6,480 nucleotides of DNA, taken from assembly GCA_902795835.1 (NCBI GenBank), contig CADBNA010000354.1:1-6480 (forward strand), given 5' to 3'. The position numbers were made by a program, and so were the translations under genes. Positions 1-5,357 of the stretch are shown here, one piece after another (positions within the stretch are counted from its first letter, which is position 1; each line of letters begins with the position of its first letter). Source of the stretch: an uncultured Lachnospiraceae bacterium (GTDB taxonomy: Bacteria; Bacillota_A; Clostridia; Lachnospirales; Lachnospiraceae). The notes under the pieces were generated by a model that made no database searches, was not told the DNA's origin, and saw nothing but the letters and a program-made list of their open reading frames with translations.

Positions 1-438
1 CTGATTGTTGTGGCACTGTTTCTGAGCTACGAAATGCTGTACAATCACATTATCGACAGAGAACGCCAGAACACAGGCATGGCCTATATGATGCTTCATA
101 TCTTTCTGATTTTTGCATTGAACAACATAACGGCCGCTCTCGAATTTATGCGGGATCCGGAGATTCTGCTTCTCCCCAGAATCCGATTTTTACTCCTGGC
201 GTTTCTGCTGTTTTACGTCTGCCTGTTTGGCCTTATGAAATATGCAAAACGCAGAATGGGGCTGAGCATACGGTTCATGGCGCCGCTTATTGCGCTGGCG
301 GTTCTGTTTGTTGTTCTGATGCTTTTGTTCCGGGAAAATATGAAGGTGAATATTGCCATATCGGTTGTGTTCGTTTATGCGATGTTTCTGAGAATCTATC
401 TGTTTCGCATGGGAGTCAAAAGGGGCGGTTCTCTCTGA
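1..438 (+). CDS. C-terminal part of a multi-spanning membrane protein (partial; possibly LtrA-like)
   Basis: The frame is open from the first base of the window to a TGA at 436-438, so the true start is probably upstream. A GTG at 10 exists but has no visible ribosome binding site. The visible 145 residues are very hydrophobic and contain about four to five membrane-spanning stretches separated by short basic loops (for example KYAKRR, and a basic C-terminus RMGVKRGGSL). An early polar segment (NHIIDRERQNTG) precedes a helix carrying histidine and asparagine (MLHIFLIFALNN). The pattern resembles the C-terminal part of low-temperature-requirement A (LtrA) family membrane proteins, but this rests on general resemblance only, and the role of that family is poorly defined. 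The stop lies 21 bases before the next gene's ATG, which suggests cotranscription with the HD-domain gene. Confidence 0.6.
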   Translation: MIVVALFLSYEMLYNHIIDRERQNTGMAYMMLHIFLIFALNNITAALEFMRDPEILLLPRIRFLLLAFLLFYVCLFGLMKYAKRRMGLSIRFMAPLIALAVLFVVLMLLFRENMKVNIAISVVFVYAMFLRIYLFRMGVKRGGSL

Positions 439-459
439 CTTGCGGATTTGGAGGATAAT

Positions 460-930
460 ATGAGCAGGATAAAGGAACTGCAGAAAAAAGTGCATAAAGA
501 ATTAAAATGCATCGAAGAAAACCAGAAACGCGCAAATGCCGTGGCGCATCTTCACGGTGTTTCGCTTGCTGCAGTCATGATTGCGAAAAAGCGCGGTGAG
601 AACGAGGAACTGGCAGCCATGGCAGGTCTGCTTCATGACCTGTATGCGTACAGGAGCGGGTCTTATGATGATCATGCGCATAAAGGGGCAGAGTATGCCA
701 GGCAATTCCTGCAGGATATGGGAATAACTACGGAAGAGGAAACAGAGATTATCTGCTCTGCCATATGGCATCATGACAGCAAGGAAAAAACAGACGATCC
801 GATGGATGAAGTTCTGAAAGACGCGGATGTCATTCATCATTCACTGGGTGATCCGACAAAAGAGGTAAAATCCCATGAGCAGGAGCGGTATTCACGGCTC
901 TGTAAAGAGTTTGGATTCCTGACTTCTTGA
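460..930 (+). CDS. HD-domain phosphohydrolase-like protein
   Basis: A 156-residue soluble protein. The ATG at 460 is preferred over an in-frame TTG at 448 because GGAGG at 450-454 sits five bases before it; the TTG codon overlaps that site. The HD-superfamily metal-binding pattern is visible: an early histidine (H30 or H32, in the stretch AHLHG), then H59-D60 in AGLLHDLYA, H72/H74 (DHAHKGAEYA), H104-H105 (IWHHDS) and D121/D123 (LKDADVIHH). HD-domain enzymes use these residues to bind divalent metals and hydrolyse phosphomonoesters, phosphodiesters or nucleotides. The compact size and single domain match the many uncharacterised stand-alone HD proteins of Clostridia, and the substrate cannot be told from sequence. 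It follows the membrane-protein gene by 21 bases. Its stop codon is overlapped by the -35 box of the next transcription unit. Confidence 0.85.
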   Translation: MSRIKELQKKVHKELKCIEENQKRANAVAHLHGVSLAAVMIAKKRGENEELAAMAGLLHDLYAYRSGSYDDHAHKGAEYARQFLQDMGITTEEETEIICSAIWHHDSKEKTDDPMDEVLKDADVIHHSLGDPTKEVKSHEQERYSRLCKEFGFLTS

Positions 931-954
931 CTTTTTTCCGGAATATGGTAGAAT
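927..954 (+). promoter_or_regulatory. Extended -10 promoter for the riboswitch-flotillin transcript
   Basis: TTGACT at 927-932 matches the sigma-A -35 consensus in five of six positions. After a 16-base spacer comes TAGAAT at 949-954, preceded by TG one base upstream (946-947), which is the extended -10 arrangement. Transcription should start near 961, five bases or so before the first base of the riboswitch P1 helix at 966. The -35 box overlaps the TGA stop of the HD-domain gene (928-930), so the new unit starts exactly where the upstream operon's coding ends. Confidence 0.8.
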
Positions 955-965
955 ATCTTCAACAA

Positions 966-1066
966 GATAAAAGGGAGTAGCCGAACGCCAGTAATGGCGG
1001 GTTTGAGATCGTCAGCCGACGTCCCGACCGGACATCCGTATCAAATGAGATGGCAAGACTTTTATC
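966..1066 (+). ncRNA. yybP-ykoY-type (Mn2+-sensing) riboswitch aptamer
   Basis: The leader carries the hallmark GGGAGTAGCCGA at 973-984, a later CGTCAGCC at 1010-1017, and GCAAGACTTTTATC at 1053-1066, which corresponds to the family's closing strand (GACCUUU-type). P1 is eight Watson-Crick pairs between GATAAAAG (966-973) and CTTTTATC (1059-1066). A P2-type hairpin CGCCA/TGGCG (986-990 with 995-999) is capped by a GTAA tetraloop. Members of this family bind Mn2+ between two docked loops and usually switch expression on when metal is abundant. Here the 3' strand of P1 is contained in the 5' arm of the following terminator, so ligand-stabilised P1 would block termination. The gene downstream is a flotillin rather than a known Mn2+ transporter. 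The family call is made by recognising motifs; no covariance search was run. Confidence 0.88.
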
Positions 1067-1095
1067 GTGCATGTTCACGGTAAGGGTCTTTTTTT
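1055..1095 (+). terminator. Riboswitch expression platform: intrinsic terminator competing with P1
   Basis: Bases 1055-1069 (AAGACTTTTATCGTG) pair with 1076-1090 (CACGGTAAGGGTCTT) in an uninterrupted 15-bp stem with three G-U wobbles and a CATGTT loop, followed by a T run through 1095. The 5' arm contains the whole 3' strand of the aptamer P1 helix (1059-1066), so the two structures exclude each other. This predicts termination when the aptamer is empty and readthrough when it is bound. Confidence 0.88.
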
Positions 1096-1144
1096 GTGTC
1101 TGAAGGCCTTCATAAGACAAGTGCCGTGAGCAGCAGCTGATAAC

Positions 1145-1163
1145 TGCCGTTTACGGCATTTTT
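1145..1163 (+). terminator. Second short terminator-like hairpin just before the flotillin ribosome binding site
   Basis: TGCCG (1145-1149) pairs with CGGCA (1154-1158) around a TTTA loop, followed by five T residues (1159-1163). The stem is short, so termination may be weak. The 3' arm can pair instead with an upstream copy of TGCCGT at 1122-1127, giving two mutually exclusive folds. The AAAGGAGG site starts six bases after the T run. It may be a second attenuator, a processing or stability element, or fortuitous. Confidence 0.4.
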
Positions 1164-1168
1164 CTATG

Positions 1169-1176
1169 AAAGGAGG
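1169..1176 (+). promoter_or_regulatory. Strong ribosome binding site of flotillin
   Basis: AAAGGAGG at 1169-1176 is a near-perfect anti-16S match, six bases before the ATG at 1183. It fixes the flotillin start. Confidence 0.9.
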
Positions 1177-1182
1177 TTCACT

Positions 1183-2718
1183 ATGCTGAACACACTCATT
1201 CCCTACCTTGCTGTTTTTGCCCTTGCTGTCCTGCTGGTCATCATCATTCTGACCGGCTATGTAAAGGCTCCGCCGGATATGGCGTTTATCATTTCCGGCG
1301 CGCGCAGAATGCCCCGTGTCCTGATCGGGCGGGCGGGAATCCGCATTCCGATCTTCGAGAGGCTGGATAAGCTTTATCTCGGACAGATCTCTGTGGATAT
1401 CAAGACGGATACCTTCATACCCACGAATGATTTCATCAATGTGAAGGTAGACGCCATTGCAAAAATCCGCATCCGCAATGACGCAGACGGCCTTCAGCTG
1501 GCGGCCAAGAACTTCCTGAACAAGGCCCCGCAGGCAATTGCCGCGGATCTGCAGGACTCCCTGCAGGGCAATATGCGTGAAATCATCGGCACGCTTGACC
1601 TCAAATCGGTCAATACGGACCGGGATTCCTTCTCAGACCAGGTAATGGCCAAGGCGTCACGTGACATGGATAAGCTGGGCATCGAGATCCTGTCCTGCAA
1701 TATCCAGAATGTAACGGATGAGAATGGCCTGATCGTGGATATGGGTATGGATAATACCGCCAAGATCAAAAAAGATGCCGCGATAGCAAAAGCCCAGGCG
1801 GACCGCGATGTGGCGATCGCGCAGGCGGAAGCCAACAAGGCGGCAAATGACGCCCGGGTAAAGGCCGATACCGAGATCGCCATGAAAAACAATGAACTGG
1901 AAATCAAACGCAGCGAACTGAAGAAGGCGGCGGACATCAAACGCGCGGAATCCGACGCAGCCTATGAAATCCAGAACCAGGAGCAGCAGAAAACGATCCT
2001 TGCGGCTACAGTAAATGCCTCCATTGCACAGGCTGAACGCGAAGCGGAGCTGAAGCAGAAGGAAGTCGAGGTCAGACAGCAGGAGCTGGCCGCACAGATC
2101 GAAAAGCAGGCCGACGCGGAAAAATACCGCGCCGAGAGAGCGGCCGAAGCCGAGCTGGTACAGCGCCAGAAGAAGGCTGAGGCGGAGAAGTATGAACAGG
2201 AGAAGGCTGCAGAGGCCAGAAAAGCCAGAGCGGAAGCAGACAAGTATGCGGCCGAACAGGAAGCGGCCGGCATCAAGGCAAAGTATGACGCAGAAGCAGC
2301 CGGTATCGAAGCCAGAGGTAAGGCAGACGCGGAAGCGATCCGGGCCAAAGGCCTCGCCGAGGCAGAAGCCATGGAGAAAAAAGCCGCGGCATACCAGAAG
2401 TACAACAGTGCGGCCATGGCGGACATGCTCATCAAGATCATGCCGCAGATGGCAGCCGAGATTGCAAAACCTCTGAGCCAGATCGACAAGATCAACATTT
2501 ATGGCACGGGCGGAAGCGGGGATGCAGGCGCTGCCCAGATCTCCGGGAATATGCCTGTCGTCATGAAACAGGTCTTTGACACTGTATCCGAGGCCACCGG
2601 CGTAGATCTCACAGAGATCATGCGTGCAAACACCTACGATGCAAAAGTGACAAAGAACATCAATGTAACCGGCCTGGACGGCACACAGACCCCGGAAGCC
2701 GGAAGCGCGGAGGAATAA
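1183..2718 (+). CDS. floT: Flotillin-family (SPFH) membrane scaffold protein, FloT-like
   Basis: At 511 residues it is close to the length of Bacillus subtilis FloT (YuaG). Order of parts: an N-terminal membrane-anchoring hydrophobic segment at about residues 5-26; an SPFH/band-7 domain at about 28-195 that starts with the PPDMAFIISG stretch typical of flotillins; a long Ala/Glu/Lys-rich coiled coil at about 195-405 with repeated EAEA-type units; and a conserved C-terminal segment with LIKIMPQMAAEIAKPLSQID then KINIYGTGG (about 416-444), matching the FloT C-terminus. Bacterial flotillins oligomerise at the inner face of the cytoplasmic membrane, organise fluid or raft-like microdomains and help assemble membrane protein complexes. 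The NfeD-type partner often encoded next to flotillins is not present in this window. Expression appears to be controlled by the yybP-ykoY-type riboswitch in its 5' leader, which is unusual. It is convergent with the guanylyltransferase gene. Confidence 0.93.
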   Translation: MLNTLIPYLAVFALAVLLVIIILTGYVKAPPDMAFIISGARRMPRVLIGRAGIRIPIFERLDKLYLGQISVDIKTDTFIPTNDFINVKVDAIAKIRIRNDADGLQLAAKNFLNKAPQAIAADLQDSLQGNMREIIGTLDLKSVNTDRDSFSDQVMAKASRDMDKLGIEILSCNIQNVTDENGLIVDMGMDNTAKIKKDAAIAKAQADRDVAIAQAEANKAANDARVKADTEIAMKNNELEIKRSELKKAADIKRAESDAAYEIQNQEQQKTILAATVNASIAQAEREAELKQKEVEVRQQELAAQIEKQADAEKYRAERAAEAELVQRQKKAEAEKYEQEKAAEARKARAEADKYAAEQEAAGIKAKYDAEAAGIEARGKADAEAIRAKGLAEAEAMEKKAAAYQKYNSAAMADMLIKIMPQMAAEIAKPLSQIDKINIYGTGGSGDAGAAQISGNMPVVMKQVFDTVSEATGVDLTEIMRANTYDAKVTKNINVTGLDGTQTPEAGSAEE

Positions 2719-2777
2719 CCGAAAAATAGCGGGCAACTGTTCAGCTGCTCTGCAGGTACTGCTCAAAGAGATTAAAC

Positions 2778-2841
2778 AGGGGCTGACGTATCAGGCATTT
2801 GACGTGCATATATGCACAGAAAGTGTAATGCGTCAGCCCCT
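2778..2841. terminator. Long inverted repeat between convergent genes, likely terminator
   Basis: AGGGGCTGACG (2778-2788) and CGTCAGCCCCT (2831-2841) form a perfect 11-bp stem. The 42-base loop contains a perfect 14-bp palindrome GTGCATATATGCAC (2804-2817), and CATT/AATG (2796-2799 with 2827-2830) can extend the fold. On the minus strand the hairpin starts right after the guanylyltransferase stop codon (2842-2844) and is followed by GTTTAAT. On the plus strand it is followed only by TTCACAG. A terminator role is therefore more convincing for the minus-strand gene. The large structured loop is atypical for a simple terminator and could mark a small repetitive element. Confidence 0.55.
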
Positions 2842-3933
2842 TCACAGCTGCTCCAGAACATCAATATACGGTTTGACAGAAGACGACTGGTCCTGATCAG
2901 ATATCAGAATTCCTTCCGGAGTGGCTGCGATAACTGCATTTTTCAGGCCCATGACCAGAATGGGTATGCCCAGTTCGTTTATGACATGTACATTTGAACA
3001 CTTCTCATCCAGCAGAACATTTCCCCCGGCCGGTTCTTCCGCCTTCTCCATCATTTCCGCCACTTCATTCCATGTACCAAGGTCTTTCCACGGCCCTGTG
3101 TATTCCAGAACTTCCAGACTGGGTTCCCCCTCTGCCAGAGCGTAGTCGAAGCTGATGCTATCCAGGCTTTCATAGTTTGCCAGGAGTGATGCGTAGTCAG
3201 CAGTTCCAAGCAGTTCGCGGCTTCTGTTCAGCACATATTTTAATTTGAATGCAAACACGCCGCTGTTCCAGAGGGCACCCTGTGCAATATATTCCGCCGC
3301 TCTGTCAGAGGAAGGCTTCTCGATGAATACATATTCACGTGAATGAACGCCGTCTGCGAATCTGTCGCCTCCTGAGGAGCTGCTGTTGCCTGCGGCTCTG
3401 CCGTCACCTGTGGAACCGTCAGGACCTGCGGTCTTCTGAACTGGCTTTATATATCCGTACTTCTCGCTGGGACAGGATGGCCGGATGCCCATAAGCACGA
3501 GATTCCTGTCACTATTCTGAGCTGTTTCATACATTTCCCTGAAGCGCCCGAAATAGCCGTTCTCTGCATAGGTGTCCACGGGGCAGACAACAACGGCCTG
3601 ATCCTCTGAAATGCCCAGAACGTCATGAAGGTATGCCGCGGCAAGGGCAACCGCCGGAAAGGTATCGCGCCGGGCTGGCTCTTCTGATATTTCGATTTCC
3701 GCTCCAAGCTGGTCACGGATGGCAGGCACCTGTGTGCAGCCGGCTGCGACAATCACAGAAGCAGACGGGGCCGCAGCCCGTATCTGCCGGTATACTCTCT
3801 GCAGCATGGATTCACAGCCGTCTTCGGTTTTAAAGATCTTCAGAAACTGTTTGCTGCCGCTGTCATTTCTGAACGGCCACAGCCGCTTTCCGGATCCCCC
3901 GGCCAGCAGAATGAAGTATATTTCTTTTTCCAT
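2842..3933 (-). CDS. manC: Mannose-1-phosphate guanylyltransferase (GDP-mannose pyrophosphorylase), short form
   Basis: A 363-residue cytoplasmic nucleotidyltransferase expected to make GDP-mannose from mannose-1-phosphate and GTP for surface polysaccharides or glycoconjugates. The ATG at 3933 is chosen because the family's N-terminus starts directly after it (FILLAGGSGKRLWP, residues 7-20). A further upstream in-frame ATG at 4074 would add 47 non-conserved residues. A GGAGA site lies about 12 bases upstream, which is rather far. Visible family motifs: LAGGSGKRLWP and SKQFL (27-31, catalytic-type lysine K28); EEPARRDTFPA (84-94); CPVD (117-120); YGYIKP (159-164); IEKP (204-207); LWNSGVFAF (221-229); WKDLGTW (282-288). 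There is no C-terminal cupin isomerase domain, so it is the monofunctional short type. Two oddities are a low-complexity Gly/Ser/Asp-rich insert at about 168-195, and Ser in place of the usual Pro before KQF. Other sugar-1-phosphate substrates cannot be excluded. Confidence 0.87.
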   Translation of the reverse strand: MEKEIYFILLAGGSGKRLWPFRNDSGSKQFLKIFKTEDGCESMLQRVYRQIRAAAPSASVIVAAGCTQVPAIRDQLGAEIEISEEPARRDTFPAVALAAAYLHDVLGISEDQAVVVCPVDTYAENGYFGRFREMYETAQNSDRNLVLMGIRPSCPSEKYGYIKPVQKTAGPDGSTGDGRAAGNSSSSGGDRFADGVHSREYVFIEKPSSDRAAEYIAQGALWNSGVFAFKLKYVLNRSRELLGTADYASLLANYESLDSISFDYALAEGEPSLEVLEYTGPWKDLGTWNEVAEMMEKAEEPAGGNVLLDEKCSNVHVINELGIPILVMGLKNAVIAATPEGILISDQDQSSSVKPYIDVLEQL

Positions 3934-3975
3934 TTCTATATTTTGTCTCCGAATAAAAGGCAGGATTGTGGATGC

Positions 3976-4023
3976 ATTGTAACACAGAACAGGTTTTTCC
4001 GGGAGTTTTTTGCCGGTTTTTTT
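3976..4023 (-). promoter_or_regulatory. Candidate promoter of the guanylyltransferase gene with upstream A-tracts
   Basis: Read on the minus strand, TACAAT (3981-3976) is a good -10 candidate about 43 bases before the ATG. No convincing -35 hexamer is found 16-18 bases upstream. Instead, three A-tracts of 5, 6 and 7 bases (plus-strand T runs at 3994-3998, 4006-4011 and 4017-4023) lie at about 12-base intervals. They could act as an UP-element-like or curved region compensating for a weak -35. Confidence 0.35.
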
Positions 4024-4101
4024 ATTTCTCCTTTCATCAGCCGCTTCAGGGAATAAGAAACAAAACGGCGGCAAACAGCCGGTGCATTGCAGGATCTGAT
4101 A

Positions 4102-4135
4102 TGCTATATTATTTTCAGTAGTGTTTACCGGGTAA
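4102..4135 (+). promoter_or_regulatory. Extended -10 promoter with candidate operator for the oxidoreductase gene
   Basis: TGCTATATT at 4102-4110 is an extended -10 element; no clear -35 is seen at standard spacing. Transcription would start near 4117. Just downstream lies a perfect inverted repeat, TTACC-G-GGTAA (4125-4135), positioned where a bound repressor would block the polymerase. Redox or quinone-responsive repressors (MarR/HxlR types) often control this oxidoreductase family, but the regulator is not identified here. Confidence 0.45.
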
Positions 4136-4156
4136 CAGTTTTGAGAGGGTTATGCG

Positions 4157-4717
4157 ATGATTCTGTTCATAAATGCGTGTGTGAGAGAGCAGTCAAGGAC
4201 AAAAAGACTTGCTGATTGTTTATTATCACGTCTGGATGACCGGGTCGAAGAAGTCGTCTTGCTGGATCAGGATTTCCCGACGGTTGATGAAGCATTCCTG
4301 AAAAAAAGGGACCGGCTTATCGAGACCGGGGATTTCGGGGACCCTCTTTTTGCCCTGGCCCGGCAATTTGCGGAAGCAGACCTGATCGTGATCACGGCTC
4401 CTTTCTGGGATTTGTCTTTTCCGGCCGTGCTTAAGCAGTACTTTGAGCAGATCAACGTGACCGGCATCACATTTATGTATACGCCGGAGGGATATCCGAA
4501 GGGACTGTGCAGGGCAAAAAAGCTGTATTACATCATGACGGCCGGCGGCGCGTATGTGCCTGAAGAATTCGGTTTTGGTTATGTCAGGGCACTGGCGCAG
4601 AACTTCTACGGCATAGAGGATGTTGAACTGATCAAGGCTGTCGGACTGGATCTGGACGGCGCGGACGAAGAAAGCATCATGCAGGAATGCATGCTGCTGT
4701 TTCAGGAAATCAGATAA
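4157..4717 (+). CDS. Flavodoxin-fold NAD(P)H-dependent FMN oxidoreductase (AzoR / quinone reductase type)
   Basis: A 186-residue cytosolic protein of the flavodoxin_2 type. The ATG at 4157 follows GAGAGGG (4143-4149) by seven bases. The N-terminal beta strand and loop (MILFINACVREQSRTKRLA) carries the Ser/Arg/Thr phosphate-binding positions used for FMN. The central APFWDLSFPAVLKQYFE (81-97) corresponds to the conserved P-x-y-N-F-x-x-P-x-x-LK-x-Y-F/D segment of FMN-dependent NADH-azoreductases. VTGITFMYT (101-109), then GYPKGL (112-117) and YYIMTAGG (124-131) match the following flavin-site strands (GVTFRYT and I-x-T-S-R-GG in AzoR). Such enzymes reduce quinones, azo dyes or nitroaromatics by two-electron transfer from NAD(P)H. 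The physiological substrate is unknown. It is divergent from the guanylyltransferase and convergent with the small membrane-protein gene across only 41 bases, where I see no clear terminator. Confidence 0.85.
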   Translation: MILFINACVREQSRTKRLADCLLSRLDDRVEEVVLLDQDFPTVDEAFLKKRDRLIETGDFGDPLFALARQFAEADLIVITAPFWDLSFPAVLKQYFEQINVTGITFMYTPEGYPKGLCRAKKLYYIMTAGGAYVPEEFGFGYVRALAQNFYGIEDVELIKAVGLDLDGADEESIMQECMLLFQEIR

Positions 4718-4758
4718 AACAGAGAGCTCCCAGGCTGCCCGATGATAAGAAAGGTTTT

Positions 4759-5181
4759 TTATAATGGCCTGATCGAGCCGGAAACTGTATTGTAATCGGT
4801 TTTTGCAAGGTTCCACGCCGGAACCAGGAATTCTTCATAGTACCGCTTCTTCGTGAATTTTCCGGCTTTATAGTCTCTATAAGCCTTTTCAAAGGCGCGC
4901 AGGGCACCGTTTGTCATATAGAAGACAATACCGCCGATAATGAGAATTGCGCAGCCCGCGATAACAGCTATCCAGAAAAGAACGGTGTAAACGGTTTTAA
5001 AATCTTCATACCGGATTGCCATGTATTTAAGAGCTATGCCGATCCCGATAATACATATAAGCAGGAATATATTTAGAAACAAGGGCCGGTTTCTTTTCTT
5101 CCTGTATATATCTAATGTGGCCTCACTTAACGCCGTCAGTTCTTCTTTCGAAAAATTTTTTTCTGAATATGATTTCTGCAT
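4759..5181 (-). CDS. Small two-helix membrane protein of unknown function
   Basis: A 140-residue protein. The ATG at 5181 is chosen because GGAG lies seven bases upstream and the protein then begins with a soluble charged stretch (MQKSYSEKNFSKEELTALSE). An in-frame start at 5346 would run through the promoter region and into the divergent gene. Two hydrophobic segments at about residues 33-52 and 65-88 flank a short polar loop, and a lysine/tyrosine-rich C-terminal tail (about 95-140) contains AFEKAYRDYKAGKFTKKRYY. Both termini are predicted cytoplasmic by charge, with a hairpin topology. I do not recognise the family. It shares a divergent promoter region with the thioredoxin-membrane fusion gene, which could mean coordinated control but is not proof of a shared role. 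Confidence 0.75.
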   Translation of the reverse strand: MQKSYSEKNFSKEELTALSEATLDIYRKKRNRPLFLNIFLLICIIGIGIALKYMAIRYEDFKTVYTVLFWIAVIAGCAILIIGGIVFYMTNGALRAFEKAYRDYKAGKFTKKRYYEEFLVPAWNLAKTDYNTVSGSIRPL

Positions 5182-5227
5182 GGGCAATCTCCATCCGGGA
5201 ATTCCGGCCGTTGTACTATCAGAAATC

Positions 5228-5256
5228 AGTATACCACCTTTCTGCCTGATCACCAA
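5228..5256 (-). promoter_or_regulatory. Extended -10 promoter of the small membrane-protein gene
   Basis: On the minus strand, TTGGTG (5256-5251) and TATACT (5233-5228) are separated by 17 bases, and TG one base before the -10 gives an extended -10 element. The start point would be near 5221, leaving a leader of about 40 bases to the ATG at 5181. Confidence 0.55.
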
Positions 5257-5263
5257 TACAGCG

Positions 5264-5285
5264 TGTGACGGATCTGTGACGGAGC
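5264..5285 (+). repeat. Tandem 11-bp direct repeats in a promoter region (candidate activator site)
   Basis: TGTGACGGATC (5264-5274) is followed directly by TGTGACGGAGC (5275-5285), with a single mismatch between copies. The 11-base period is about one helical turn, so both copies face the same side of the DNA. They occupy the -35 zone upstream of the extended -10 at 5289-5297, an arrangement typical of response-regulator or other activator binding sites. Confidence 0.5.
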
Positions 5286-5288
5286 ATC

Positions 5289-5297
5289 TGATACTAT
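5289..5297 (+). promoter_or_regulatory. Extended -10 element of the thioredoxin-fusion gene
   Basis: TG (5289-5290), one base, then TACTAT (5292-5297) fits an extended -10. No good -35 hexamer is found at 16-18 bases upstream, where the 11-bp direct repeats lie. The start would be near 5304, about 54 bases before the ATG at 5358. Confidence 0.45.
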
Positions 5298-5357
5298 TCA
5301 CTGGTGAGAGAAAAAATGACAGCTGATAAAAGAAATAAATATACAAGGAGAAATGCC

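Noticed and set aside
1962..2498. Second minus-strand open frame within flotillin, Ala/Ser-rich
   Set aside because: Shadow of the repetitive EAEA coding sequence; no ribosome binding site or recognisable domain.
1657..2766. Long minus-strand open frame of 369 codons opposite flotillin
   Set aside because: It is the antisense shadow of the GC-rich, alanine-rich coiled-coil region. The translation is Cys/Leu/Phe-rich with no family resemblance, and the sense strand encodes a clear flotillin.
3934..4074. N-terminal extension of the guanylyltransferase to an upstream ATG at 4074
   Set aside because: The extra 47 residues do not resemble the family, and the conserved nucleotidyltransferase N-terminus begins right after the ATG at 3933. 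The extension would also cover the likely promoter.
4718..4758. Possible bidirectional terminator between the convergent oxidoreductase and small membrane-protein genes
   Set aside because: There is a T6 run at 4755-4760, but I could not find a convincing stem next to it on either strand.
4226..4816. Minus-strand open frame of 196 codons opposite the oxidoreductase
   Set aside because: Shadow frame: the sense strand encodes a recognisable flavodoxin-fold enzyme, and the antisense translation has no family features.
5182..5346. Upstream extension of the small minus-strand membrane protein to 5346
   Set aside because: The extension crosses a good promoter (5228-5256) and the start of the divergent gene, while the ATG at 5181 has a well-spaced GGAG.
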